Assembly: GCF_027853915.1 (NCBI RefSeq) | Contig: NZ_JAQGLA010000011.1 | Location: forward strand, 62,001-126,000 | Reading direction: 5' to 3' | DNA from: Saccharopolyspora oryzae | Lineage (GTDB): Bacteria; Actinomycetota; Actinomycetes; Mycobacteriales; Pseudonocardiaceae | DNA: 64,000 bases | Shown here: one piece after another, positions 44,331-52,086 of the stretch | How positions within the stretch are numbered: position 1 is the first letter of the stretch | Layout of the letters: each line of letters begins with the position of its first letter | Notes under the pieces: model-generated | What the model was told of the DNA's origin: nothing | The model's input: only the letters and a program-made list of their open reading frames with translations | The model's database searches: none | Translations under genes and position numbers: made by a program

Positions 44331-44900
44331 TCAGGTGGCGAGGGAGCGGTTCACGAAGGTGGCGATGAGGTCGTTCTCGTCGAAGTCCGCCAGGACTTCG
44401 GGGACCGTCAGGTGTTCCAGGATCAGGCCCGTCATCGCGTAGTAGAGCAGGACCGTGGTCATGTCGTCGCCGGGGATGCCGGACGCGCGGTGGCCTTCGA
44501 CGTTCATGTTCAGGTTGTCGCGGAGGGTTTTCGTCAGCGCCGCTTGGAGTTCCGGGCGGCGGGTGGCTTCCAGGCGGAGTTCCAGCAGCGCGAGCCAACC
44601 GGTGCGGTCGCGGGAGATGTGGTGGTAGAGCGCGCGCATCAGCTCGGTGAGCAGTTCCGGTGACGGCGGCAGCTGGGCTGATTCGACGCCCGCCGGGTCG
44701 AGCGTCAGCCGGTGGTGGATGTGCGCGCCGACCTGGTTGAGCAGGTCATCGCGGTTGGCGAAGTAGTTCGACGCGGTGCCCTTGGGCACGCCCGCCTCGG
44801 CGTCTACCGCGCGGAAGGTCAGGCCCCGCGCGCCGTCGCGCGCCAGCACCTCGATCGCCGCGTCGACCAGCGCGATCCGCCGCTCCTGGTTCTGCACCAT
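44331..44900 (-). CDS. TetR-family transcriptional regulator
   Basis: 189 residues: HTH region RRIALVDAAIEVLARDGARG LTFRAVDAEAGVPKGTASNY FANRDDLL, with a C-terminal ligand domain (ALYHHISRDRTGWLALLELR; TTVLLYYAMTGLILEHLT). TGGAGG precedes the ATG. It is divergent from two tandem DHFR-like reductase genes, and the shared 91-bp region holds repeated CACTAC/GTAGT motifs. It most likely represses those genes and itself. Confidence 0.92.
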   Translation of the reverse strand: MVQNQERRIALVDAAIEVLARDGARGLTFRAVDAEAGVPKGTASNYFANRDDLLNQVGAHIHHRLTLDPAGVESAQLPPSPELLTELMRALYHHISRDRTGWLALLELRLEATRRPELQAALTKTLRDNLNMNVEGHRASGIPGDDMTTVLLYYAMTGLILEHLTVPEVLADFDENDLIATFVNRSLAT

Positions 44901-44921
44901 CGCTCCTCCAGAAATTGCCGG

Positions 44922-44976
44922 TTGACAACCACTACGGCCATAGTACTACATTTGAAGCACTACATACGCAGTGGTT
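44922..44976 (+). promoter_or_regulatory. Divergent promoter with TetR operator-like repeats
   Basis: TTGACA at 44922-44927 is a perfect -35 for the rightward genes, with TACTAC 16 bp on as a possible -10. AACCACT (44927-44933) and AGTGGTT (44970-44976) are inverted. CACTAC occurs twice and TAGTACTA once between them. These are likely sites for the divergent TetR protein. Confidence 0.55.
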
Positions 44977-44991
44977 TCTCGGAAGGAACAG

Positions 44992-45567
44992 ATGCGAAAG
45001 CTCACCTACTTGATCGCCTCGACCATCGACGGCTTCATCACCGGCCCGGACAACACCGCTCCGGACTTCTTCCTGCACGAGGGCGACCACGCCCAACCGA
45101 CCCGCGACGAGTTCCCGGAGATCATGCCGACGCAGCTCCGCCCGCTGCTCGGCCTCGAAGACGCGCCGAACAAGCACTTCGACACGGTCCTGCAGGGGCG
45201 CAGCACCTGGGAGGTCGGCGTGCGCGACGGCATGACGAACGCCTACCAGCACCTGCGCAACATCGTGTTCTCCCGCACGATCACCGAAAGTCCCGATCCC
45301 ACGGTGGAATTCGTCGCCACCGACCCGCTCGAGCACGTGCGGAAGCTCAAACAGGAGGACGGGATGGGCATCTGGCTCTGCGGTGGCGGAAAGCTCGCGG
45401 CAACGCTGCGTCCGGAGATCGACGAGCTGTTCGTCAAGCTGCACCCGGTCGTCGCCGGGGCCGGAATCCCGCTGTTCGACGGGGAATTCGGCCCCGAGCA
45501 GTTCGACCTGACCGACACCCAGGTCTTCGACAGCGGCGTCGTCCACCTGACCTACGCCAAGCGCTGA
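44992..45567 (+). CDS. DHFR/RibD-like reductase family protein (first of a tandem pair)
   Basis: 191 residues of the RibD C-terminal / dihydrofolate reductase-like family: RKLTYLIASTIDGFITGPDN at the N-terminus, FDTVLQGRSTWEVG, NIVFSRTI, and GIWLCGGGKLAATLRPEIDE LFVKLHPVVAGAGIPLF. These proteins bind NADPH; most have no known substrate. ATG 44992 follows GGAAGGA. It is followed after 17 bp by a homologous gene, so the pair is a tandem duplication under one TetR-controlled promoter. Confidence 0.88.
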   Translation: MRKLTYLIASTIDGFITGPDNTAPDFFLHEGDHAQPTRDEFPEIMPTQLRPLLGLEDAPNKHFDTVLQGRSTWEVGVRDGMTNAYQHLRNIVFSRTITESPDPTVEFVATDPLEHVRKLKQEDGMGIWLCGGGKLAATLRPEIDELFVKLHPVVAGAGIPLFDGEFGPEQFDLTDTQVFDSGVVHLTYAKR

Positions 45568-45584
45568 ACCCCGGAGGAAGCACC

Positions 45585-46169
45585 TTGCGAAAGCTCACCT
45601 ACTGCGCCGCCATGACGATCGACGGCTTCATCGCCGCCCCGGACCGCTCGGACCCGAGCACCACCGGGCTCATGGCGCCGACACCCGAGTACATCCCGGC
45701 ACTGCTAGCCGAATTCCCGGAAATCATCCCGACCCACCTGCGCGAACCGCTCGGCATCGCCGACGTCGAAGCGAAGCACTTCGACACGGTCGTCGAAGGC
45801 CGCAACTCCTACGAGATCGGCCTGCAAGCGGGAGTGACCAACGCGTACGCGCACCTGGCGCACTACGTGTTCTCGCGAACGATGGCCGAAAGCCCGGACC
45901 CCGGAGTGCAACTCGTCGCGACGGACCCGCTCGAGAAGGTCCGCGAGCTGAAAGCCGAACCGGGCAAGAAGATCTGGCTGGTCGGCGGCGCGAAGCTGGC
46001 GGCAACCCTGCGCCCGGAGATCGACGAACTGATCATCAAGCTCAACCCGGTCGTCGCCGGAGCCGGAATCCCCCTGTTCGACGGCGAATTCAGCCCGGAC
46101 CACTTCGACCTGACCAGCGCCGACCCCAAACCAGGAGGAGTCGTCCACCTGACCTACCAGAAACGATGA
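45585..46169 (+). CDS. DHFR/RibD-like reductase family protein (second of a tandem pair)
   Basis: 194 residues, a paralogue of the preceding gene: RKLTYCAAMTIDGFIAAPDR, FDTVVEGRNSYEIGLQAGVT, HYVFSRTMAESPDPGVQLVA, KIWLVGGAKLAATLRPEIDE LIIKLNPVVAGAGIPLFDGE. The TTG start has GGAGGAAG upstream and gives the same MRKLTY beginning as its partner; there is no ATG in that region. The NADPH-binding GG motif (LVGGAKLA) is kept. The two genes probably act on similar compounds or form a heteromer. Confidence 0.87.
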   Translation: MRKLTYCAAMTIDGFIAAPDRSDPSTTGLMAPTPEYIPALLAEFPEIIPTHLREPLGIADVEAKHFDTVVEGRNSYEIGLQAGVTNAYAHLAHYVFSRTMAESPDPGVQLVATDPLEKVRELKAEPGKKIWLVGGAKLAATLRPEIDELIIKLNPVVAGAGIPLFDGEFSPDHFDLTSADPKPGGVVHLTYQKR

Positions 46170-46179
46170 CGGCCCCACC

Positions 46180-46210
46180 GCCCGAGCCGCAGCAGATCAG
46201 CGGCTCGGGC
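46180..46210. terminator. Terminator-like hairpin between convergent genes
   Basis: GCCCGAGCCGC and its exact complement flank a 9-nt loop between the second DHFR-like gene and the exonuclease gene. Confidence 0.65.
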
Positions 46211-46218
46211 GCACGAAC

Positions 46219-47013
46219 TCAGACGTCGAAGGTCACTGTGACCGGGGCGTGGTCGGACCAGCGCTGGTCGTAGGTCTCGGCTCGTTCGACCACCGCCGAC
46301 GTCGCCTTCTCCACCAGGCCAGGGGTGGCCACGTGGAGGTCGATGCGCCAGCCCGAGTCGTTGTCGAAGGCCTTGCCCCGGTAGGACCACCAGGAGTACG
46401 GGCCGGGGCCTTCCGGGTGGAGGTGGCGGACCACGTCGGCGTAGCCGCCCTCGTAGAGGCTGGTCAGCCAGGCCCTCTCCTCCGGGAGGAAGCCCGCCGC
46501 CTTGCGGTTGGCCTTCCAGTTCTTCAGGTCGACCTCCTGGTGGGCGATGTTCCAGTCACCGCACGCCAGCACCTCGCGCCCCTCGGCCGCGGCGCGCTCG
46601 CGGAGGCCGTCCAGGTACGCGCGGAACTCCTTCATGAAGCGTTCCTTCTCGTCCTGGCGCTCGGTGCCCACCTCGCCGCTGGGCAGGTAGAGGCTGCCGA
46701 TCACCAGCCCCGGCAGGTCGATCTCCGCGTACCGGCCGCTCTCGTCGAACTCCGCGGAGCCGAAACCGATGCGCACCGCTTCGGGCTCGGTGCGGCTGTA
46801 GATCGCGACGCCGGCGCGGCCCTTCGCCGCGGCCGGGGCGAGCAGGGTGTGCCACCCCTCGGGTTCGCGGACGGCGGCGGTGAGCTGGTCGGGCTCCGCG
46901 CGCGTCTCCTGCATGCAGATGACGTCGGCTTCGGCGGCGGCCAGCCACTCCACGAAGCCCTTCTTGGAAGCGGCGCGCAGGCCGTTGACGTTGACGGTCG
47001 ACACAGTCAGCAC
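46219..47013 (-). CDS. xth: Exodeoxyribonuclease III / AP endonuclease
   Basis: 264 residues of the ExoIII/Ape1 phosphoesterase fold for base-excision repair. The metal Glu is in MQETR (E36), preceded by VNVNGLRAASKKG. The catalytic set continues with SLYLPSG, GDWNIAHQEVDLKN, and the C-terminal SDHAPVTVTF. GTG at 47013 lies seven bases after TACGCT, which suggests a leaderless mRNA; a further GTG at 47034 is less likely. Confidence 0.93.
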   Translation of the reverse strand: MLTVSTVNVNGLRAASKKGFVEWLAAAEADVICMQETRAEPDQLTAAVREPEGWHTLLAPAAAKGRAGVAIYSRTEPEAVRIGFGSAEFDESGRYAEIDLPGLVIGSLYLPSGEVGTERQDEKERFMKEFRAYLDGLRERAAAEGREVLACGDWNIAHQEVDLKNWKANRKAAGFLPEERAWLTSLYEGGYADVVRHLHPEGPGPYSWWSYRGKAFDNDSGWRIDLHVATPGLVEKATSAVVERAETYDQRWSDHAPVTVTFDV

Positions 47014-47107
47014 GTCTGCGAGCGTAACCACCACCCCTGACGATCACCCCATGTGGTCGCACCGACTCCGGCCACCCCAAGGAGCGCGCGTTTCCGCTGG
47101 TCAGGGG

Positions 47108-47151
47108 CCGTGAGTACTTTGGGGTGCTATAGCGACACAAAGTGCTCACGG
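47108..47151. repeat. Hairpin (CGTGAGT-type family)
   Basis: CCGTGAGTACTTTG pairs with CAAAGTGCTCACGG, one G-T pair, with a 16-nt loop. The arm is almost the same as at 6685. It lies between the 5' end of the exonuclease gene and the 3' end of the sensor kinase gene. Confidence 0.7.
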
Positions 47152-47185
47152 GTCTTGACCAGGGACGACTCGACCTCAGCCGGGC

Positions 47186-48514
47186 TCACCGATGCGGGCG
47201 GGTGCGGCGGCGGTCGCGGCGGCGGGTCTGCCGAGGTGCCGCCGGGCGCTGCCAGAGCCACATGCAGACGCGGGCTCCGCCGAGGCTCGAGCGGTCGACG
47301 GCGAGGCGGCCTCCGGTCGACTCCGCGACCCGGCGCGCGATGTCGAGGCCCAGCCCGGTCGAACCGGCGCTGCTGCGACCGCGCTGCACGGCCTCGGACA
47401 GCTCCGCCACGCCCGGCCCCGCGTCCTCCACGATCACGCCGACCACGCCATCGTTGCGCTGCAACGACACCACGAACTGGGTGGCCTCCGGGGTGTGCCG
47501 GAAGACGTTGCCCACCACGGCGTCCACCGCCGCCGCCAGCTCCGCGCTCGGCACCGGAACCAGGACGGACCCGTCCGCACCGCGCAAGCCCCACGGCCGT
47601 TGCTGGTCCTCGGCCAGCGCCGACCAGAACTCGAGCCGTTCGCGCAGCAGCGCCGCGACGTCGCAGTCCGCGTCCTCCCCCGGACCTGCGCGGCGGGCGC
47701 TGGTGATGACCAGGTCCACCTCGCGCTCCAGCCGGTCGATGGCGATCCGGGTCTGCTCGGCGGCTTGATCGCGGCCCAGCGCTTCGGCGTTCAAGCGAAG
47801 CGCGGTCAGCGGGGTGCGCAGCCGGTGCGACAGGTCCGCCGCCATCTCCCGCTCCGCGGCGAGCAGCTGGCGCACGCGGTCGGCCATGGTGTTGAAGGCC
47901 CGCCCGGCCGCCACCAGCTCCGGCGGACCGCTCGGATCCACCCGGACGCCGAGATCTCCCGCCCCCAACGCCGAGGAAGCATCGGCCAGCCGGATCGTCG
48001 CGCGCACCATCCGCGCCGCCAACCGGTCCGCGACCAGCAGAGAACCGAGCACCAGCAACAACCCGACCGCGCCGAGGATCAGCCAGGACCGCAGCACCCC
48101 GCGGGTCTGATCGGCCTCCGGGACGAAGACCTCCGCGATCGCCGTGCGCCCGCCGTCGAGCGCGATCGGCTGCACGAACGCCGCCCCGCCCGGCACCTCG
48201 AGGGTCGAGGTCCGCGCATCGGCCAACGCCAGCCGAACCTCCCCGGCCCGGCTGGTCCCGATCACGCCGCCGTCCGGCAGGTGCACCGCGAGACGCCCCA
48301 GCTGGCCTGCTCCGGTGCTGGCCACCGCCTTGCCGATCAGCCCGTGGTCGTCGGTGGTCGCCAACACCGGCGCCAGCGCGACGGCCTGCCGCTCGGCGTT
48401 GGAGATCGCCTGGTCCCGGGCCATCTCGCGGACCACCAGGCCGAGCGGGATGAGGAACGCCAGCGCGACCATCGAGGTCACCGCCAGCGCCACCAGGACG
48501 ACCGTGCGCCTCAT
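47186..48514 (-). CDS. Two-component sensor histidine kinase
   Basis: 442 residues. Two membrane helices (LVALAVTSMVALAFLIPLGL VV near the start and WLILGAVGLLLVLGSLLVAD about 144-163) enclose an extracytoplasmic sensor region of about 110 residues. HAMP-like residues 165-215 follow, then the HisKA box with H230 in ADLSHRLRTPLTALRL. The ATPase domain has GNVFRHTPEAT (N-box), VEDAGPGV (G1) and STGLGLDIARRVAE (G2). The ATG overlaps the response regulator stop (ATGA). The C-terminus is very basic (RQTRRRDRRRTRPHR). The signal is unknown. Confidence 0.93.
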   Translation of the reverse strand: MRRTVVLVALAVTSMVALAFLIPLGLVVREMARDQAISNAERQAVALAPVLATTDDHGLIGKAVASTGAGQLGRLAVHLPDGGVIGTSRAGEVRLALADARTSTLEVPGGAAFVQPIALDGGRTAIAEVFVPEADQTRGVLRSWLILGAVGLLLVLGSLLVADRLAARMVRATIRLADASSALGAGDLGVRVDPSGPPELVAAGRAFNTMADRVRQLLAAEREMAADLSHRLRTPLTALRLNAEALGRDQAAEQTRIAIDRLEREVDLVITSARRAGPGEDADCDVAALLRERLEFWSALAEDQQRPWGLRGADGSVLVPVPSAELAAAVDAVVGNVFRHTPEATQFVVSLQRNDGVVGVIVEDAGPGVAELSEAVQRGRSSAGSTGLGLDIARRVAESTGGRLAVDRSSLGGARVCMWLWQRPAAPRQTRRRDRRRTRPHR

Positions 48515-49188
48515 TCCGGTTCCACGAGCTTGACCCCGACACCGCGCACCGTGTGCAGGTACCGGGGTTCGGCCGCGCTCTCCCCCAACTTCCGGCGCAG
48601 CCAGGACAGGTGGACGTCGATCGTCTGGTCGTCGCCGTAGGACTGACGCCACACCTGGGACAGCAGCTCGCGGCGCGGCACCACCCGTCCCGGCCGCGAG
48701 GCGAGGTAGGTCAGCAGGTCGAACTCCCGGCGGGTCAGCTCCAGCTCGACGTCGTCGAGCACGACCACCCGGCTCTCCGGGTCGATGCGCAGCCCGCCGA
48801 CGGTGATCAGCTGCGCCGGCTGCGCACCGCGGGCACGGCGCAGCACGGCTTCGATGCGGGCGTTGAGGTGTTCGCTGGAGAACGGCTTGACCAGGTAGTC
48901 GTCGGCGCCGGCGCGCAGCAGGCGGACGATCTCGGTCTCGTCGTCGCGGGCGGTCGCGACGATGGTCGGCACGTCGGAGACGCCGCGGATCATCTTGAGG
49001 GTCTCGCCGCCGTCGAGGTCGGGCAGCCCGAGGTCGAGGATGATGACGTCCGGCGGGTGTTCGGACACTTCGCGCAGCGAGTCGAGGGCTGTGCCGACGC
49101 TGCGGACCACCCAGTCGCGCGCGGTCAGGTCCCGGATCAGCGCAGCGCGCACCACCGGATCGTCCTCGACAACCAGCACCACAGCCAT
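48511..49188 (-). CDS. OmpR-family response regulator
   Basis: 225 residues. Receiver domain with acidic D9-D10, phosphorylation site D52 (VIILDLGLPDLDG) and K101 (LVKPFSS), then a winged HTH (LELTRREFDLLTYLASRPGR VVPRRELLSQVWRQSYGDDQ TIDVHLSWLRRKLG). The ATG at 49188 is seven bases after TATGGT, which suggests a leaderless mRNA. It is coupled by ATGA overlap to the sensor kinase. The divergent neighbour is a Pro-rich anchored protein that could be a target. Confidence 0.95.
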   Translation of the reverse strand: MAVVLVVEDDPVVRAALIRDLTARDWVVRSVGTALDSLREVSEHPPDVIILDLGLPDLDGGETLKMIRGVSDVPTIVATARDDETEIVRLLRAGADDYLVKPFSSEHLNARIEAVLRRARGAQPAQLITVGGLRIDPESRVVVLDDVELELTRREFDLLTYLASRPGRVVPRRELLSQVWRQSYGDDQTIDVHLSWLRRKLGESAAEPRYLHTVRGVGVKLVEPE

Positions 49189-49312
49189 GGCGGGCACCAT
49201 AACGGGACGGTGAGAGACATTCGTGTTTCGGTGGACCTCCCCACCCCGCCGGCAGCGGTGCGGGTTCGGCTGGTTGCGCGGAGTCGGCGCGGACGTGGAT
49301 GATTGCGCTCCC

Positions 49313-49831
49313 GTGCGCATCCATCGAGCATTCACCTACGCAGGCGTGTGGCTGGCGGCGACCGCTGCTGCCGTCACGGTGACCTGGCTCGGCGTGCGCG
49401 ACGTCATCCACGGCGCGGTGTTCGACCGACCGGATCCGCCACCGGTGGCCCGCGCCGTCACCGCGACATCGACGGAGCCGCCGCCTCCTCCCGAGCCACC
49501 GCCACCGCCGCCGCCCAGCGAGCCGCCGCCGACCACCACCCCAGAACCCACCACAGTGGACACTCCGACGCCCGAAGCCACCACGGCGACCGAGGAACCG
49601 GACGGCGCCGAAGACGTGCGCACCTACGACGTCGCCGGCGGCACGGTGGTGCTCGAAGTGCTCCCCGAACGCGCAACGCTGATCTCGGCCACCCCGCGCG
49701 CGGGGTACACGGTGCAGACCTGGGAACAGCCCGGCTGGCTGCGCGTCGAGTTCACCACCGACGGCGCAGCGTCCTCGCTGATCGCCACCTGGCACGACGG
49801 CCCGACGTCGGTCCAGACGTTCGAGAACTGA
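49313..49831 (+). CDS. Anchored Pro/Thr-rich extracytoplasmic protein
   Basis: 172 residues: an N-terminal membrane helix (AGVWLAATAAAVTVTWLGV) without a clear signal-peptidase site, a long Pro/Glu/Thr-rich spacer (TEPPPPPEPPPPPPPSEPPP), and a C-terminal β-rich domain of about 70 residues (YDVAGGTVVLEVLPERATLI SATPRAGYTVQTWEQPGWLR VEF). The spacer would let the domain reach into the cell wall. No family known to me. The GTG has no Shine-Dalgarno. It is divergent from the two-component genes, with 124 bp between. A role in sensing or in the response is possible. Confidence 0.78.
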   Translation: MRIHRAFTYAGVWLAATAAAVTVTWLGVRDVIHGAVFDRPDPPPVARAVTATSTEPPPPPEPPPPPPPSEPPPTTTPEPTTVDTPTPEATTATEEPDGAEDVRTYDVAGGTVVLEVLPERATLISATPRAGYTVQTWEQPGWLRVEFTTDGAASSLIATWHDGPTSVQTFEN

Positions 49832-50009
49832 ACCGCTACTGCGAACGCAGGGTATTTGCTCGATTTCTCCAGGTTACGGGCCGGTAGGTGCGTCCGATCC
49901 GGGCAAGCCGCTCGACCTGGGCACGGATTCCACTACTATCCCCTCGCGTAACGTTCCACAGCTGGATCACGACTAGCTGTCGTAGTGTTCCCCCCTCAGG
50001 AGGTCTCGC

Positions 50010-50876
50010 GTGGCCCCGGACAGCGCCACGAGCAGCGGTCCCACTGCGCGCCGCCTCGTGCTCGGCAGTCAGCTGCGCCGGTTGCGCGAAGCGAGCGGGA
50101 TCTCCCGCGAGGACGCCGGGTACGCCATCCGCGGCTCCGGTTCGAAGATCAGCAGGCTCGAGCTCGGCCGGGTCGGCTTCAAGGAACGCGACGTCGCCGA
50201 CCTGCTGACCCTGTACGGCGTCAGCGACGGCGTCGAACGCGAGTCCTTTTTGGACCTGGTCCGCCGCTCCAACGAACCGGGCTGGTGGCACCGCTACAAC
50301 GACCTGATGCCGTCCTGGTTCCAGGACTACGTCGGCCTCGAGGAGTCGGCCTCCCGGATCCAGACCTACGAGATCCAGTTCGTGCCGGGCCTGCTGCAGA
50401 CCGAGCGCTACGCCCGCGCGGTGGCCACCCAGGGGCGTCCGGAGTTCACCGAGGACGAGCTGGACCGCCGGGTGCGGCTGCGGATGCAGCGGCAGAAGCT
50501 GTTCAGCCAGCCGAAGGGGCCGCGGGTGTGGGCGGTGATCGACGAGTCGGTGCTGCACCGGCCGATCGGTGGCCGCGAGGTGCTGCGCGAGCAGATCGAG
50601 TTCCTGCTCGAGGCGACCAGCCTGTCGTCGGTGACGCTGCAGATCCTGCCGTTCGAGCTCGGCCGGTCGGGCGCGGAGGGCGCGTTCACCATCCTGCGCT
50701 TCGCCGAGCCGGAACTGCCGGACATCGTCTACCTCGAGCACCTCTGCGGCGCGCTCTACCTGGACAAACCGGACGACGTCGAGGTCTACAGCAAGGCCAG
50801 CCACCGGCTCGCGGTCGACGCCCAGACGCCGGAGCAGACCCGCAAGACCCTCAAGGCCGCCCTGCAGCAGGCCTGA
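50010..50876 (+). CDS. XRE-family regulator with DUF5753 ligand domain
   Basis: 288 residues. HTH_XRE domain in the first 75 residues (LVLGSQLRRLREASGISRED AGYAIRGSGSKISRLELGRV), then the DUF5753 domain (FQDYVGLEESASRIQTYEIQ FVPGLLQTERYARAV...LRMQRQKLF...VIDESVLHRPIGG...VTLQILPFE). Such proteins are numerous in Streptomyces and relatives, usually next to a small DUF397 protein, and control development or antibiotic genes. GTG after AGGAGG. The DUF397 gene lies 334 bp downstream, past an unusual operator-like array. Confidence 0.94.
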   Translation: MAPDSATSSGPTARRLVLGSQLRRLREASGISREDAGYAIRGSGSKISRLELGRVGFKERDVADLLTLYGVSDGVERESFLDLVRRSNEPGWWHRYNDLMPSWFQDYVGLEESASRIQTYEIQFVPGLLQTERYARAVATQGRPEFTEDELDRRVRLRMQRQKLFSQPKGPRVWAVIDESVLHRPIGGREVLREQIEFLLEATSLSSVTLQILPFELGRSGAEGAFTILRFAEPELPDIVYLEHLCGALYLDKPDDVEVYSKASHRLAVDAQTPEQTRKTLKAALQQA

Positions 50877-51210
50877 GCGGGACCGCCCGCCCGGACGGGC
50901 GCTGACCACTTTTTGCCGTTTTCAGCACTGAGCGACGTCCGCCCACACACCGCTCCGCCTTCGCGCCGAACCTACGGCGATCATCAAAACGCGCTGCTCA
51001 CAGCGGTTCTGCGCGCCCGAATCGCGACTTCCGGGCGGAGCCCAACGACGCCGCGTTCGCCCGGTTACGGCCCCGATGTCGACCATGATCAACATCACAC
51101 CAGCGTGCACGTGCATTTAATCGTGCATCTGCACCTGCTAACTTGAGTGCACGATCAACTGCACGTGCAGATGGTCGTGCAGCGTTAGTTCGGGGGAAAG
51201 TGGGGTTCGG
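50877..51210. other. Intergenic region, XRE to DUF397
   Basis: No gene seen. A short G+C-rich hairpin follows the XRE stop near 50885. The right third holds the TGCA-motif array at 51105-51181 and must include the DUF397 promoter. Confidence 0.6.
51105..51181. promoter_or_regulatory. Operator-like array of TGCA palindromes
   Basis: Eight TGCA cores occur in 77 bp, including GTGCACGTGCAT, GTGCATCTGCAC and the perfect 12-mer CTGCACGTGCAG (51159-51170). The array ends 29 bp before the DUF397 ATG. It is probably a multi-site operator for the upstream XRE protein or a related regulator. Confidence 0.6.
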
Positions 51211-51444
51211 ATGCCGAACATCCAGAACGGCATGCCTGCCAAGCAGGTTCCCAACGCGACGTGGCGCAAGAGCCGTCACAGCGGCGCGGTGGGCAACTGC
51301 GTGGAGCTTGCACCGGTCGACGGCGGAGTGGCGGTTCGGAACTCCCGCTTCCCCGAAGGGCCTGCACTGGTCTACAGCCGGGACGAGCTCGCCGCCTTCC
51401 TCCACGGAGCCAAGGACGGCGAGTTCGACGACCTGATCGCCTGA
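51211..51444 (+). CDS. DUF397 domain protein
   Basis: 77 residues covering the whole DUF397 domain: ATWRKSRHSGAVGNCVELAP VDGGVAVRNSRFPEGPALVY SRDELAAFLHGAKDGEFDDL. In Streptomyces, WhiJ- and AbaA-type loci pair such proteins with XRE/DUF5753 regulators, apparently as antagonists or co-factors. A purine-rich site (GGGGGAAAG) lies upstream. Its promoter region has the TGCA array. Confidence 0.93.
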   Translation: MPNIQNGMPAKQVPNATWRKSRHSGAVGNCVELAPVDGGVAVRNSRFPEGPALVYSRDELAAFLHGAKDGEFDDLIA

Positions 51445-51503
51445 AGGGCGAAGGCCTCGCGCCGAGCGGGGTCGCAGCCCTCACGACGGATATCGGTGGC
51501 GCC

Positions 51504-51860
51504 ATGTACGACATTACGAACGGCCTGAGAGCACTGGTCGCGCGCGACTTCCAGTTCGCGCATCCGCGTGATGCCGACGGTGGTCTGGTCGCCGTGGTCG
51601 GCATCCGGGTGCACCGCGGCGTCTTCGACATCCTGCAGCTGTTCGGCGAGACCGACGCCGACGCGGCCCGAGTGCCCGGGGACGAGGCGGACGTGCTGTT
51701 CCCGAGCAAGGTCCTGTGGCGCACCACCGGCCCGGCCCACGACGTGATCAACGAGCTGCTGGCGCTCAGCGACCCGGCCCCGGACATGGGATCACCCGCC
51801 GCGGGCTGCTGGATGCCGACCCACGCCGGCCGTTCGGCCTGGCTGGCCGCCTCCGCCTGA
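51504..51860 (+). CDS. Conserved-looking hypothetical protein
   Basis: 118 residues with a well-defined globular pattern (MYDITNGLRALVARDFQFAH PRDADGGLVAVVGIRVHRGV FDILQLFGETDADAARV...DVLFPSKVLWRTTGP). I recall similar small actinobacterial proteins without a name, but this is memory only. No signal peptide. The last ~30 residues look less conserved. The start is chosen by protein pattern; no Shine-Dalgarno is seen, and a leaderless start is possible. It follows DUF397 by 59 bp. A hairpin at 51942 follows. Confidence 0.7.
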   Translation: MYDITNGLRALVARDFQFAHPRDADGGLVAVVGIRVHRGVFDILQLFGETDADAARVPGDEADVLFPSKVLWRTTGPAHDVINELLALSDPAPDMGSPAAGCWMPTHAGRSAWLAASA

Positions 51861-51941
51861 GCCCAGCACCCCCAGGACCCCGCCCCGACCCCGGCGCCGA
51901 GCCCCTCCGCGGACTCGAAGCACCGGGAACCCCGAAGAGAT

Positions 51942-51980
51942 CGAGTTCCCGCGCCACCCCCGACATGGCGCGGGAACTCG
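51942..51980. terminator. Terminator-like hairpin
   Basis: CGAGTTCCCGCGCCA and its exact complement, 9-nt loop, 82 bp after the hypothetical gene and before the convergent phosphatase gene. Confidence 0.7.
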
Positions 51981-52086
51981 GTCGGGGCGGAAGATCCGGA
52001 AACCGCTGGCCAGAGCCGCTCTTCGAACAGCGGCGACTATCGCCAGCGGGTTCCAGGGATTATTAATAGCGATTCGGCCGCGCAGT

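Noticed and set aside
47186-49795. Single fused kinase-plus-upstream open frame of 869 codons
   Set aside because: The frame runs through the response regulator gene in a wrong phase. The kinase starts at 48514, overlapping the regulator stop.
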